Below, in pieces: positions 52,581 to 61,964 of a stretch of 64,000 bases of DNA. Source of the stretch: SHVO01 sp041905525 (lineage in GTDB: Bacteria > Pseudomonadota > Alphaproteobacteria > Rhodospirillales > Rhodospirillaceae). The DNA lies in NCBI GenBank assembly GCA_041905525.1, contig JAYRKY010000001.1:525490-589489 (forward strand). The letters run 5' to 3'. The translations under genes and the position numbers were made by a program. A model generated the notes under the pieces. It was given only the letters and a program-made list of their open reading frames with translations, made no database searches and was not told where the DNA came from. Numbering within the stretch: the first letter of the stretch is position 1; every line of letters begins with the position of its first letter.

Positions 52581-53240
52581 CTAGATCAGCACGCTCAACA
52601 CTTTATCGAAATCCGCATCGGCAGCGCGGCGCGGAAGCGGCGCAACGGTGATGCCGCCCGAGAACCTTGCGATGGTCGCGATGGTGTCTTTCAGCGGCAC
52701 CGTGCTGTTCTCGGTTTCATTGACGATGATGCAGGCGACGTTCAGCTCGCGCCGCAGAACGACATCGAGGGCGGTCAGCGTGTGACTGATGGTGCCGAGA
52801 TAGCTTCCGGCCACGAGGATCAGCGGCAGGCGCAGCGCCGCCATCCAATCCGCAACGGTCTCGCGCGCATTCATCGGCACCATCACACCGCCCACGCCCT
52901 CGATGAACACGGTCTCTTGAGTGGCCAGGGCCTCGCGGCAAAAGCCTTCCACGTCCTTCATATCGATCTCGCGGTCTTCGCGGGCCGCCGCCATGTCCGG
53001 CGACAGCGGTGCCGCGAATCGCCACGGCGAAATCCGATCCAAACTTGTCACCGGCAGATCCATGGCGTCCATCAGCGCGTACGGATCGCTGCTCTCCGGC
53101 GACAGCGGGTCGAACCCGCTGACCACCGGTTTAAGCGCCGTCACAGCGCGTCCCTTGCGGCGGCAGGCGCGCACCAGTCCTGCGGTCACATAGGTCTTTC
53201 CGATATCGGTGCCGGTGGCGGTGACAAAAAATGAAGGCAT
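52581..53240 (-). CDS. bioD: Dethiobiotin synthetase
   Basis: The 219-residue enzyme makes the ureido ring of dethiobiotin. The P-loop is FVTATGTDIGKTYVT with the catalytic Lys downstream in ALKPVVSG. EGVGGVMVPMN closes the DAPA site and IIVNETE is the nucleotide base region. The ATG overlaps the bioF stop (TGATG), so both are made from one transcript that starts in the bioF-bioB intergenic region. Confidence 0.92.
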   Translation of the reverse strand: MPSFFVTATGTDIGKTYVTAGLVRACRRKGRAVTALKPVVSGFDPLSPESSDPYALMDAMDLPVTSLDRISPWRFAAPLSPDMAAAREDREIDMKDVEGFCREALATQETVFIEGVGGVMVPMNARETVADWMAALRLPLILVAGSYLGTISHTLTALDVVLRRELNVACIIVNETENSTVPLKDTIATIARFSGGITVAPLPRRAADADFDKVLSVLI

Positions 53241-54394
53241 CAGGCGTGTCCCACATAAGGCGCGACGGCGTCGGCCAGCCGCTGGACGTCCTCGCTGGCA
53301 TGATTGGCCGTGAACGCCACCCGGAGCCGCGCTGTATCTTTGGGCACTGTCGGCGGGCGGATGGCCACGACCAGAAATCCTTTGTCTTCCAGATCCTGCG
53401 ACGCCTTGAGCGCCGTTTCGGCCGCGCCGATCAGAATTGGTACGATCGGGCTTTCCGCCTCGGGCAGATTGAGGGCGCGGGTGAAGGCGCGCGCGAGCGT
53501 CAGCGGCCGCGCCGTGTAGTCGGGGTTGGCCGAGATGAAATCGAGCGCGGCGATCGCGCCGGCCACCACACCCGGCGGTAACCCGGTCGAATAAACCAGC
53601 GACGCCGCTTTCGTTTTGACGAGATCGATCACCGGCTGCGAACCGCACAGATAGCCGCCGTATCCACCGATGGCTTTGGACAGCGTGCCCATCTGCAAGG
53701 GAACGTGCGCCGGTGCGCCGTGCGCAAAAGTCGATCCGCGCCCGCCCGCGAGTACACCAATGCCATGCGCGTCGTCCGAGAGCAGCCACGCATCGAACTC
53801 CTCCGCGAGCGCTGCGAGAGCGGGCAGGGGGGCAAGGTCCCCATCCATCGAAAAGACGCCGTCCGTTGCGATTAGCGCATGGCGGTGAGTACCGCGTTGC
53901 GCCTTTAGCACTGCGCGCGCATCGTCCAGATCGTTGTGGCGAAAGCTCGCGACCGTGGCGCCGCTCATTTCAGCGCCCGCCCAGATGCAGGAGTGCGCCA
54001 GTGCGTCCACCAGCACAAGGTCCGTCTTTCCGGCGAAGGTCGGAATGATGCCGATATTGGCGAGGTAGCCGGAGCCAAACACACAGGCCGCCGCCGTGCC
54101 CTTCAAGGCGGCGAGTTTCATTTCCAGGACGCCGAACAGCGGATGATTGCCTGTCACCAGCCGCGATGCCCCCGCCCCGACGCCGTACGCGCGGGTCGCC
54201 GCGATGGCCGCTTCTTTCACGGCGGGATGATGGGACAGGTTGAGATAGTCGTTGCACGAAAAGGACAACAGGCGCTTGCCGCCGCGCGTTACCCAAACCC
54301 CATCCTCGCGCGCAGTCTCCACCAGCCGGCGGCGCAGATGTTTATGCTCGAGCCGCGCCAGCTTTTCGGCGGCAAATGTGTCCAGGGCGGGCAT
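53240..54394 (-). CDS. bioF: 8-amino-7-oxononanoate synthase
   Basis: The 384-residue PLP enzyme condenses pimeloyl-ACP with alanine. LLSFSCNDYLNLSHHP is the usual opening. LLSDDAHGIGVLA contains the PLP-interacting Asp and His, and GTLSKAIGGYGGY contains the Schiff-base Lys. The ATG has no visible Shine-Dalgarno; its upstream AT-rich TATATATAAAG on the minus strand is only a few bases away, so the mRNA may be almost leaderless. bioD follows with a one-base overlap. Confidence 0.92.
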   Translation of the reverse strand: MPALDTFAAEKLARLEHKHLRRRLVETAREDGVWVTRGGKRLLSFSCNDYLNLSHHPAVKEAAIAATRAYGVGAGASRLVTGNHPLFGVLEMKLAALKGTAAACVFGSGYLANIGIIPTFAGKTDLVLVDALAHSCIWAGAEMSGATVASFRHNDLDDARAVLKAQRGTHRHALIATDGVFSMDGDLAPLPALAALAEEFDAWLLSDDAHGIGVLAGGRGSTFAHGAPAHVPLQMGTLSKAIGGYGGYLCGSQPVIDLVKTKAASLVYSTGLPPGVVAGAIAALDFISANPDYTARPLTLARAFTRALNLPEAESPIVPILIGAAETALKASQDLEDKGFLVVAIRPPTVPKDTARLRVAFTANHASEDVQRLADAVAPYVGHA

Positions 54395-54399
54395 GCACT

Positions 54400-54409
54400 T
54401 TATATATAG
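54400..54409. promoter_or_regulatory. BioR-like operator between bioF and bioB
   Basis: TTATATATAG matches nine of ten positions of the BioR consensus TTATMKATAA known from alphaproteobacterial biotin genes. It lies five bases upstream of the bioF ATG and 94 bases before bioB, so it would block the bioF promoter directly. No bioR gene is seen in the window. Confidence 0.55.
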
Positions 54410-54503
54410 ACAGACGAACGGGGGCGGCTTCCAACTTGACCTGGGCCGGGTGTAGCTTTACCCCCGAGCCCGATAAAGCCCTTAGTGAAGAGGCCTTCGC
54501 TTC

Positions 54504-55529
54504 ATGTCTACACCGGTTGCCACGCTTTCGTCCTCCCCGGCGTCCCGCCCCGCCACGGCTGCAAAAGCCGTGCAATATCAATTGGGTGCCGTACGTCATG
54601 ACTGGACGCGGGACGAAGTGAAGGCGATCTACGACCTGCCGTTCCCGGACCTGATGTTCCAGGCCCAGACCGTGCACCGCATTTACTTCGACCCGACCGA
54701 GGTCCAGATCTCGACCCTGCTCTCGATCAAGACCGGGGGCTGCCCGGAAGACTGCGGCTATTGCTCGCAAAGCGCCCACCATGAGACGGGTCTCAAGGCA
54801 TCGAAACTCATGGAAGTGGAGAAGGTGCTGGCCGAGGCCCGCAAGGCCAAGGAATCAGGCGCCACCCGCTTCTGCATGGGCGCCGCCTGGCGCTCGCCGA
54901 AAGACCGCGATCTCGACACGGTGTGCGCCATGATCGAGGGGGTGAAGGCCCTGGGCATGGAATCCTGCGTCACGCTCGGCATGCTGTCGCCGCAGCAGGC
55001 TATCCGCCTCAAGCAGTCGGGCCTCGACTACTACAACCACAACGTCGACACCTCACCGGAGTACTACGATAAGATCATCACCACGCGCACCTTCGCCGAC
55101 CGCCTCGACACGCTTGCGAACGTCCGCGAAGCCGGGATCAACGTGTGCTCCGGGGGTATCGTTGGCATGGGTGAAGGCGAAGAGGACCGCGTCGGCATGA
55201 TCCATTCCCTCGCGAGCCTGCCTGCGCACCCGGAGAGCGTGCCGATCAATATGCTGATGCAGATCGAGGGCACGCCGCTCAAGAACGTGAAGAAGCTCGA
55301 TCACATCGATTTCGTGCGCACGATTGCCACCGCGCGCATCACGATGCCGAAGTCCATGGTGCGCCTGTCGGCGGGCCGCGAGCATATGAACGACGAAGCA
55401 CAGACTCTGTGTTTTCTCGCCGGCGCCAACTCCATCTTCTACGGCGAAAAATTGCTCACCACCGCCAACCCGGACCAGAACCATGATATGCAGCTTCTGG
55501 ACCGGCTCGGCATGCAGCCGATGGCCTAA
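54504..55529 (+). CDS. bioB: Biotin synthase
   Basis: The 341-residue radical SAM enzyme inserts sulphur into dethiobiotin. The CxxxCxxC motif is in GGCPEDCGYCSQSAHH, and the [2Fe-2S] ligands lie in the barrel (for example ESCVTLGML and NVCSGGIVGMGE). YNHNVDTSPEYY is the conserved substrate loop. An N-terminal extension of about 35 Ala/Ser-rich residues precedes the core, longer than in E. coli BioB. The ATG has AGAGG upstream. bioA follows after six bases. Confidence 0.94.
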   Translation: MSTPVATLSSSPASRPATAAKAVQYQLGAVRHDWTRDEVKAIYDLPFPDLMFQAQTVHRIYFDPTEVQISTLLSIKTGGCPEDCGYCSQSAHHETGLKASKLMEVEKVLAEARKAKESGATRFCMGAAWRSPKDRDLDTVCAMIEGVKALGMESCVTLGMLSPQQAIRLKQSGLDYYNHNVDTSPEYYDKIITTRTFADRLDTLANVREAGINVCSGGIVGMGEGEEDRVGMIHSLASLPAHPESVPINMLMQIEGTPLKNVKKLDHIDFVRTIATARITMPKSMVRLSAGREHMNDEAQTLCFLAGANSIFYGEKLLTTANPDQNHDMQLLDRLGMQPMA

Positions 55530-55535
55530 GTCCAC

Positions 55536-56801
55536 GTGACGCGCCGGCCTCCCGCCTGGTTTGAGGCAGGTCTGCCGCACATCTGGGCGCCCTATACCCA
55601 AATGAAGACCGCCGCGCCGCCACTCGCGGTGGCGCGCACCGACGGTGTGCGCATGACCCTCGCCGACGGCCGCGAACTGGTGGACGGTATCGCCTCCTGG
55701 TGGACCGCGTGCCACGGTTACAACCATCCGCACATTCGCAGCGCGGTTACGCGTCAGCTCGAGGCCATGCCGCACGTTATGTTCGGTGGTCTCACGCACG
55801 AGCCGGCCTTGTCCCTCGCGCGCCGACTGGCGGCGCTCCTCCCCGGCGATCTCAACCGCGTGTTCTTTACGGACTCCGGGTCGGTCGCCGTCGAGGTGGC
55901 GCTCAAAATGGCCGTGCAATATTGGCTCAACAAAGGAACGCGCGGCCGCACGAAGTTTGTGGCCTTCAAGGGCGGCTATCACGGCGACACCACGGGCGCC
56001 ATGGCGGTCAGCGATCCGGATGAAGGCATGCACAGGATGTTCGCGGGGCTGCTCCCCGAGCACCATGTGCAGGACCTCCCACGCGACGAAAGCACGGCGA
56101 AGGCTCTCGAAAGTTTTGTGGCCGCCCGCGCTGAGACGCTCGCCGGTCTCATTGTCGAACCGCTGGTGCAGGGCGCGGGCGGTATGATTTTTCACGAGCC
56201 GGCGGTACTGCAGAAACTGCGGCGCATCGCCGACAAATACGATCTTCTCCTGATCTGCGATGAGATCTTCACCGGCTTCGGACGCACCGGCAGCATGTTC
56301 GCAAGCGAATCCGCCGGGATCGTTCCGGATATTGTCTGCCTCTCGAAAGCCCTGACCGGTGGCACCATGGCGCTGGCGGCGACGGTTGCGCGCGATCATG
56401 TGTTCGACGCCTTTTGGTCGGACGATCCGCTGCATGCCCTCATGCACGGCCCGACGTTCATGGCCAACCCGTTGGCCTGCGCGGCGGCCAACGCCTCGCT
56501 CGATCTTTTCGAAGAAGAGCCAAGACTGGCGCAAGTCGCGGCGATTTCTGCGGCGCTGGCCGAGGGGCTGTCGCCCTGCCGCCGACTGCCGGACGTAAAG
56601 GATGTTCGCGTTCTCGGCGCCATCGGCGTCGTGGAACTGACACGCATCGCCGATATGAGGGCGTTGAAGGCGAAGCTTGTCGACGCCGGTGTGTGGGTCC
56701 GGCCCTTTGGGAATATCGTCTATCTCACCCCGGCCTTCACGATTTCGCCGGAAGATCTGGTGCGGCTCACAAGCGCCGTAGCGCGCGTCCTTACGCCTTG
56801 A
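55536..56801 (+). CDS. bioA: Adenosylmethionine-8-amino-7-oxononanoate aminotransferase
   Basis: The 421-residue class III aminotransferase makes 7,8-diaminopelargonic acid using SAM as amino donor. HIWAPYTQMKTA is the signature N-terminus of BioA. GLTHEPALSLARRLA, FKGGYHGDTTGAMAVSD and the PLP Lys in VCLSKALTGGTM are present. The GTG at 55536 lies six bases after the bioB stop. The 3' end overlaps the convergent bioC gene by 11 bases. Confidence 0.92.
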   Translation: MTRRPPAWFEAGLPHIWAPYTQMKTAAPPLAVARTDGVRMTLADGRELVDGIASWWTACHGYNHPHIRSAVTRQLEAMPHVMFGGLTHEPALSLARRLAALLPGDLNRVFFTDSGSVAVEVALKMAVQYWLNKGTRGRTKFVAFKGGYHGDTTGAMAVSDPDEGMHRMFAGLLPEHHVQDLPRDESTAKALESFVAARAETLAGLIVEPLVQGAGGMIFHEPAVLQKLRRIADKYDLLLICDEIFTGFGRTGSMFASESAGIVPDIVCLSKALTGGTMALAATVARDHVFDAFWSDDPLHALMHGPTFMANPLACAAANASLDLFEEEPRLAQVAAISAALAEGLSPCRRLPDVKDVRVLGAIGVVELTRIADMRALKAKLVDAGVWVRPFGNIVYLTPAFTISPEDLVRLTSAVARVLTP

Positions 56802-57561
56802 TCACGGTGCCGTAGGCGACGTGATAGGTCACGGTGATGCCGCGTTCGAATGTGCGCAGCAGCTTGCGCATGGCGCCTGGTGTCAGCGGCGCGCGGTCTG
56901 TATCCGGAACATGGGTCCCGATCTCCTTCCAATGCGCGAGGAAGGCGTGCGCGCTGGGATAGGTCCGCGCCACCGCTTCGGCCTCCAGGTCCACGTAGGC
57001 GCTCTTTGGAATCATACGCGCGAGTTCGCGAATGGTGGGATACCCACGGACGGCGGCGCGCATTCCCATCTGGCTGTGCGCCTCGCGCCACTCCGGAAAA
57101 CTTTCGGCGGTGAGCGTGCTGAACGCCAAGGCGCCGCCGGGTGCCAGCAAATGGGTCAACTTGGATAGGGCTGCCGGCAAGTCCTCGAACCACTGGAACG
57201 CCAGGCTCGCGCAGATGAGATCGAATGAAGCATCCGCGAAGGGCGGATGTTCGCCGTCGAGCACGGCGTAGCGGGCCTGCGGTACAGGCGCGCCGCGGCG
57301 CGTGCGTTTCACCATGGCTTCCGAGAGATCGCTCAGCACCCAGCTCGCGCCGGTGAGGTCCGCGGCCAGGGCCTGGGAAAGAAAGCCGGTGCCGCAGCCG
57401 ATCTCCAACACCCGCGGGCGCGGGGCGAGCGTTAGCGCGGCGATCCGTCGCGCCAGACGCGAGGCCACCTCGCGCTGCACGTCCGCCGCGCTGTGATAGG
57501 CGTCCGCGGCGGCGCCGAAGGCCCCGCGCAAGGCGCCCTTGAGGTTGGAAACACGCGTCAA
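56791..57561 (-). CDS. bioC: Malonyl-ACP O-methyltransferase (BioC-like)
   Basis: The 256-residue SAM-dependent methyltransferase has motif I VLEIGCGTGFLSQALA and the following FDLICASLAFQWFEDLPAALSKL. The block LLAPGGALAFSTLTAESFPEW is typical of BioC. BioC methylates malonyl-ACP so that fatty acid synthesis can build the pimelate chain. It is convergent with bioA, so it is not in the same transcript as the other biotin genes. No bioH, bioG or bioZ gene for the later step is seen here. Confidence 0.82.
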   Translation of the reverse strand: MTRVSNLKGALRGAFGAAADAYHSAADVQREVASRLARRIAALTLAPRPRVLEIGCGTGFLSQALAADLTGASWVLSDLSEAMVKRTRRGAPVPQARYAVLDGEHPPFADASFDLICASLAFQWFEDLPAALSKLTHLLAPGGALAFSTLTAESFPEWREAHSQMGMRAAVRGYPTIRELARMIPKSAYVDLEAEAVARTYPSAHAFLAHWKEIGTHVPDTDRAPLTPGAMRKLLRTFERGITVTYHVAYGTVIKA

Positions 57562-57680
57562 AACGAACCACGCTCCGGCTTACAAAAGGCGGCCAAACCA
57601 GCGGTTTTGACCCGCCCTGTCAAGGGCCGCCGTGGCAAGGTAAGATACCACATGATGAGACACGCGCTGGAGTTCACGCC

Positions 57681-59090
57681 ATGGCGATAAAGGCCGCTGT
57701 CCGCAAATCGCGCGGGCAAATTCCCGATACCATCTCGGCACTTAAGTCGTTTTTAGGCGACCGGTTATCGACTTCGCCGTCGATCCTTGAGCGCCACGGC
57801 AGCGACCTCTCCTATCACAAGCCCGCGCCGCCGGACGCCGTCGCCTTCGCGCGCTCGCTGGAAGAGGTCGTGCGCATTGTGAAGGTGTGCGCGGCCAACG
57901 GCACACCGATCATCCCCTATGGTACCGGCACCTCTTTGGAAGGCCACGTGATGGCCTCGGAAGGAGGAATCAGTCTCGATCTCATGCAGATGGATCGCAT
58001 CCTCAAGGTGAACGCTGAGGATATGGATGCCGTGGTGGAGCCCGGTGTGACGCGCAAGGCGCTCAACGCACATATCCACGATACAGGCCTGTTTTTTCCG
58101 ATCGATCCCGGCGCGGACGCCTCGCTCGGGGGGATGGCCGCGACCCGCGCTTCTGGCACCAATGCGGTGCGCTACGGCACCATGCGCGAGAATGTGCTCG
58201 CGCTTCAGGTTGTCACCGTGGACGGCAACGTCATCCGCACCGGCGGGCGGGCGCGTAAATCCTCCGCCGGTTACGATCTCACCCGCCTGTTCGTCGGCTC
58301 GGAAGGTACCCTGGGTGTCATCACGGAAGTCACGGTGCGTCTGCACGGCATTCCCGAGAAGATCGCCGCTGCGGTCTGCTCCTTCGACAGTCTGGCGGGT
58401 GCGGTCAACACCGTCATTCAGACCATTCAGTCGGGCATTCCCATCGCGCGGATCGAGCTGCTCGACGACATACAAATGAAGTGCGTCAACGATTACTCCA
58501 AGCTGACGTATCCCAATAAAGACACGCTGTTCATGGAGTTCCACGGCACCGAGGCCGGGGTGAAGGAACAGGCGGAGTTGGTCCAGGGCATCGCCGCGGA
58601 GAACGGCGGGGGCAATTTTTTCTGGACCGCGCAGACCGAGGATCGCGCCAAGCTGTGGCAGGCCCGCCATGATGTGGTGTGGTCGGTGAAGTCGGCGCGT
58701 CCTGGCTGGGATCTGTTCATCACCGACGTTTGCGTGCCGATCTCGCACCTGACCGACGTGATCGTGGCGACCAAGGCCGATATCGACCGCGAAGGTTTCC
58801 TCGCTCCGATCGTCGGCCATGTCGGCGACGGTAATTTCCATCTCGCGGTGGCTGTCGATCCCAAGGACCCATCCTATCTGGCCCGTGTCGAGGCCCTCAG
58901 CGACCGTATGGTCGAGCGTACCCTTGCGGCGGGCGGCACGTGCACCGGCGAGCATGGCGTCGGCCTCGGCAAAACCAAGTTCCTCGCCGCCGAACATGGT
59001 GGCGAGGCGGTCTCGGTCATGCACGCGATCAAGAAAGCGCTCGACCCCCACAACCTGATGAATCCCGGGAAGATCTTCCCTGACGCCTAA
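57681..59090 (+). CDS. FAD-linked oxidase (glycolate oxidase GlcD / D-lactate dehydrogenase-like)
   Basis: The 469-residue flavoprotein has a PCMH-type FAD domain: IIPYGTGTSLEGHVMASEGGISLDL, and GADASLGGMAATRASGTNAVRYGT, which binds the FAD pyrophosphate. The C-terminal oxidase domain carries the conserved GHVGDGNFHLAV and GEHGVGLGK with the substrate-contacting residues. Relatives oxidise D-lactate, glycolate or 2-hydroxyglutarate. No GlcE/GlcF partner genes follow. The ATG at 57681 gives a standard N-terminus. Confidence 0.85.
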   Translation: MAIKAAVRKSRGQIPDTISALKSFLGDRLSTSPSILERHGSDLSYHKPAPPDAVAFARSLEEVVRIVKVCAANGTPIIPYGTGTSLEGHVMASEGGISLDLMQMDRILKVNAEDMDAVVEPGVTRKALNAHIHDTGLFFPIDPGADASLGGMAATRASGTNAVRYGTMRENVLALQVVTVDGNVIRTGGRARKSSAGYDLTRLFVGSEGTLGVITEVTVRLHGIPEKIAAAVCSFDSLAGAVNTVIQTIQSGIPIARIELLDDIQMKCVNDYSKLTYPNKDTLFMEFHGTEAGVKEQAELVQGIAAENGGGNFFWTAQTEDRAKLWQARHDVVWSVKSARPGWDLFITDVCVPISHLTDVIVATKADIDREGFLAPIVGHVGDGNFHLAVAVDPKDPSYLARVEALSDRMVERTLAAGGTCTGEHGVGLGKTKFLAAEHGGEAVSVMHAIKKALDPHNLMNPGKIFPDA

Positions 59091-59092
59091 AG

Positions 59093-59149
59093 CGTTAACC
59101 CCGCCTCGCGCCTGCTTCCCGCCTGCCTCGCGTGGCGCGCGGGGTAACG
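59093..59149. other. Imperfect inverted repeat behind the GlcD-like gene
   Basis: CGTTAACCCCGC (59093-59104) and GCGGGGTAACG (59139-59149) are near-complementary across a 34-base GC-rich spacer, starting three bases after the stop. There is no T-run, so termination is uncertain. Confidence 0.35.
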
Positions 59150-59151
59150 AT

Positions 59152-59179
59152 TTGGAAAGCAGTTGGAAATACTTTCCAA
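59152..59179. promoter_or_regulatory. Three phased TTGGAAA half-sites upstream of the UDP-xylose synthase gene
   Basis: TTGGAAA occurs at 59152-59158 and 59163-59169, and inverted as TTTCCAA at 59173-59179. Successive sites start 11 and 10 bases apart, i.e. on one face of the helix. This is like a regulator-binding site 50-75 bases before the GTG start. The protein is unknown. Confidence 0.45.
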
Positions 59180-59227
59180 TCGGGGCCGTGGCTTTGTGCG
59201 GTCCCGTCCGTTTGAGCTGGGGGCGGT

Positions 59228-60166
59228 GTGAAACGCATTATCGTAACCGGGGGCGCTGGTTTCATCGGCTCCCACCTGTGTGAGAAGCTGGTCGCGGCGG
59301 GACATGAAGTCCTGTGCGTGGACAACTTCTTCACCGGCCGTCGCCAAAACATCGTACCGCTTCTCAGCCAGCCCTACTTCGAGCTGGTGCGGCACGACGT
59401 GACCTTCCCGCTCTACGTCGAGACTGACGAAATCTACAATCTCGCGTGCCCGGCCTCGCCGGTGCACTACCAGTTCGATCCCGTGCAGACCACGAAGACC
59501 AGTGTGCACGGCGCCATCAATATGCTCGGCCTCGCCAAGCGTACGAAGGCCAAGATTTTCCAGGCCTCGACCAGCGAAGTGTACGGCGATCCGGCGGTCC
59601 ATCCGCAAGTGGAAAGCTACTGGGGCAATGTGAATCCGATCGGCATTCGCGCCTGTTACGACGAAGGCAAACGCTGCGCCGAAACCTTGTTTTTTGACTA
59701 TCACCGCCAGCATAAGCTGCGCATTAAAGTCGCGCGAATCTTTAACACCTATGGGCCGCGCATGCTGCCCAACGACGGCCGCGTGGTCTCGAACTTCATC
59801 GTTCAGGCGCTCAAGGGCGAGCCGATCACCATCTACGGCAAGGGCGATCAGACCCGGTCGTTTTGCTTTGTCAGCGATCTTGTCGAAGCCTTTGTGCGCC
59901 TGATGGACACCGGCGACGACATCACCGGCCCAATGAACCTCGGTAATCCGGTGGAATCGACCATCCTGGAGCTCGCCGAGAAGGTGATTGCACTCGCGAA
60001 ATCGAAATCGACCATCGTTCACAAGCCGCTGCCGCAGGACGATCCCGTTCGCCGCCGGCCCGACATCTCGTTCGCAAAGTCCGCGCTCAAGTGGGAACCC
60101 AAGGTTCCGCTGGAAGAAGGACTCTTGCAGACCATCGCCTATTTCAAATCCGCCATCGACGCGTAA
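59228..60166 (+). CDS. UDP-glucuronic acid decarboxylase (UDP-xylose synthase)
   Basis: The 312-residue extended SDR enzyme converts UDP-glucuronate to UDP-xylose. It has TGGAGFIGSHL for NAD, the catalytic triad seen in QASTSEVYGDP and YDEGKRCAE (Tyr-x3-Lys), and the family block NLACPASPVHYQ. Length fits bacterial UXS. The GTG at 59228 has GGGGG upstream. UDP-xylose would serve as donor for an envelope or secreted glycan. The TPR gene follows after nine bases. Confidence 0.88.
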   Translation: MKRIIVTGGAGFIGSHLCEKLVAAGHEVLCVDNFFTGRRQNIVPLLSQPYFELVRHDVTFPLYVETDEIYNLACPASPVHYQFDPVQTTKTSVHGAINMLGLAKRTKAKIFQASTSEVYGDPAVHPQVESYWGNVNPIGIRACYDEGKRCAETLFFDYHRQHKLRIKVARIFNTYGPRMLPNDGRVVSNFIVQALKGEPITIYGKGDQTRSFCFVSDLVEAFVRLMDTGDDITGPMNLGNPVESTILELAEKVIALAKSKSTIVHKPLPQDDPVRRRPDISFAKSALKWEPKVPLEEGLLQTIAYFKSAIDA

Positions 60167-60175
60167 GGCCTCGCC

Positions 60176-61831
60176 ATGAAAGCCGCAAAAACACCGCCGA
60201 AGAAGTTCACTCCGCCGACACCCGCGACCGCCACCGCGATCCCGGTCGCCACCACGGCAGCGCCGGGCAAGAACCGGGCGGAGCGCCGCGCCGACACTGC
60301 GGTCAAGCTGCCGCCTGCGATCCAGGAATTTGTGAACATCTTCAACGTCGGCCTCGATGCGCAGCGCGCGGGCAATCTTCCCCTCGCCGAAGCACAGTAT
60401 CTCAAGGCCATGGCGCTCAATCCCAACGATGCCATGTTGTTGAATAATCTCGGCGTCTGTCTCTACGAACAGGGCAAAACGGAAGAAGCCATCGAGATCC
60501 ACAAGAAGGCGATCAAACTCGATCCGACGCGGCCCATGGCCTACAACAACCTCGGCGTCGAATTGAACGCGCTCGAGCGTCACGAAGAAGCGCTTGCCGC
60601 TTTCAAGAAGGCGGTCGAGATCCAGCCGATCAACCCCAAGGCGATCAACAATTACGGCGATTCTCTTACGAAGTTGGGGCGCTTCGACGAAGGCTTGGCC
60701 ATGCTCGACAAGTCGATCATGCAGGAGCCGGAGTATGTCGACGCACATAGCAACCGCGGCATGGCGCTGTGGGGCCTCGCACGTTTCGAGGAGGCCATCG
60801 AGTCCTTCCAGCGCGCATTATCCTTCAAGATCGATCACGCATCGGTGCGCAAGAATCTCGGCCTCGTGTCGCTGCTGATGCAGCGCTTCGGCACCGCCTG
60901 GGAAGACTACGAATGGCGTTGGCTTGCAGATAAATTAGTTCAACGCAGCAAGAAGATGCGCTGGTGCGGCGAAGACGTGAAGGGCAAGACCATGCTGGTC
61001 TGGTCCGAGCAGGGCCTCGGCGACGAGATCCTACACATGAGCATGGCCGAGGACCTCTTGAAGCGCGGCTGCAAGGTCGTGTGGGAGTGCGACTACCGGC
61101 TCGTCCCGTTGCTTGAGCGCACGCACCCGGAAATGAAGGTCGTGCCGCGCAAGGGAATCGCCCCGCCGTTGCCGGAGACCATGACGCCTGACATCACTGT
61201 CCAATCGCCGTCGGCCAGTCTCGGCCGGTTCCTGCGCAACGACATCTCGCAGTTCCCGAAGGGGCGCAAAAAATATCTCGCGGTGAACTGGCCGCGCGTG
61301 GCGCAACTGCGTGCCTCGTTGAACCTGAAGCCCGGCGAGAAGTTGGTCGGTGTCTCGTGGGTCAGTAAAAACAAATCCATCGGCAGCAACAAGACCATCG
61401 ACCTCGATAAGTGGGTCGATATCTTGAGTGTGCCCGGCGTGCGGTTCGTCGATTTGCAATACGGCGATACCGCGGAGGAGCGCGAAAGACTCAAGCGCGA
61501 GCGCGGGCTCACGCTCCACCACCTCGAAGACCTCGACCTCACAAAAGACATCGACGGACTCGCCGCCTTGATTGCGGCGTGCGATCTAACGATCACGGTG
61601 TCGAACACCACCGCTCACGTCGCCGGCGCGGTCGGCGCCCCCGTGTGGGTGTTGCTGCCCGCCAAGCTCGGCAAGTTCTGGTACTGGGGCCACGAAGGCG
61701 AGCGCACCGTGTGGTACGACAGCCCGCGCATCATCCGCCAATCCCATACCGAGACCAACGATTGGGGGCCGACGTTACGCGAGACGACCACGCGACTCAG
61801 GAAGGCGCTCGGGCTTCCGCCGGCGAATTAA
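60176..61831 (+). CDS. TPR protein with a GT9-like C-terminal domain
   Basis: The 551-residue protein begins with an alanine/threonine-rich basic stretch. Four or five tetratricopeptide repeats follow (about 50-270), for example AIEIHKKAIKLDPTRPMAYN and ALAAFKKAVEIQPINPKAIN. The last 250 residues resemble the glycosyltransferase family 9 fold, with SEQGLGDEILHM and the terminal TVSNTTAHVAGAVGAPVWVL. No signal peptide is seen. Such proteins often lie beside type I secretion or surface-layer loci and may glycosylate the secreted substrate. Confidence 0.75.
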   Translation: MKAAKTPPKKFTPPTPATATAIPVATTAAPGKNRAERRADTAVKLPPAIQEFVNIFNVGLDAQRAGNLPLAEAQYLKAMALNPNDAMLLNNLGVCLYEQGKTEEAIEIHKKAIKLDPTRPMAYNNLGVELNALERHEEALAAFKKAVEIQPINPKAINNYGDSLTKLGRFDEGLAMLDKSIMQEPEYVDAHSNRGMALWGLARFEEAIESFQRALSFKIDHASVRKNLGLVSLLMQRFGTAWEDYEWRWLADKLVQRSKKMRWCGEDVKGKTMLVWSEQGLGDEILHMSMAEDLLKRGCKVVWECDYRLVPLLERTHPEMKVVPRKGIAPPLPETMTPDITVQSPSASLGRFLRNDISQFPKGRKKYLAVNWPRVAQLRASLNLKPGEKLVGVSWVSKNKSIGSNKTIDLDKWVDILSVPGVRFVDLQYGDTAEERERLKRERGLTLHHLEDLDLTKDIDGLAALIAACDLTITVSNTTAHVAGAVGAPVWVLLPAKLGKFWYWGHEGERTVWYDSPRIIRQSHTETNDWGPTLRETTTRLRKALGLPPAN

Positions 61832-61964
61832 CCTTTCGGTAACGGACCGGAAATCACAAACGCTATCAACAGGACACGGGATGCGGTTTCCGAGCGGCCG
61901 AACGCCTTGGTATAAACCTCACGGTTTGTCGGGTTTTTAACCTTTACAAACCATAAAAGACGCC

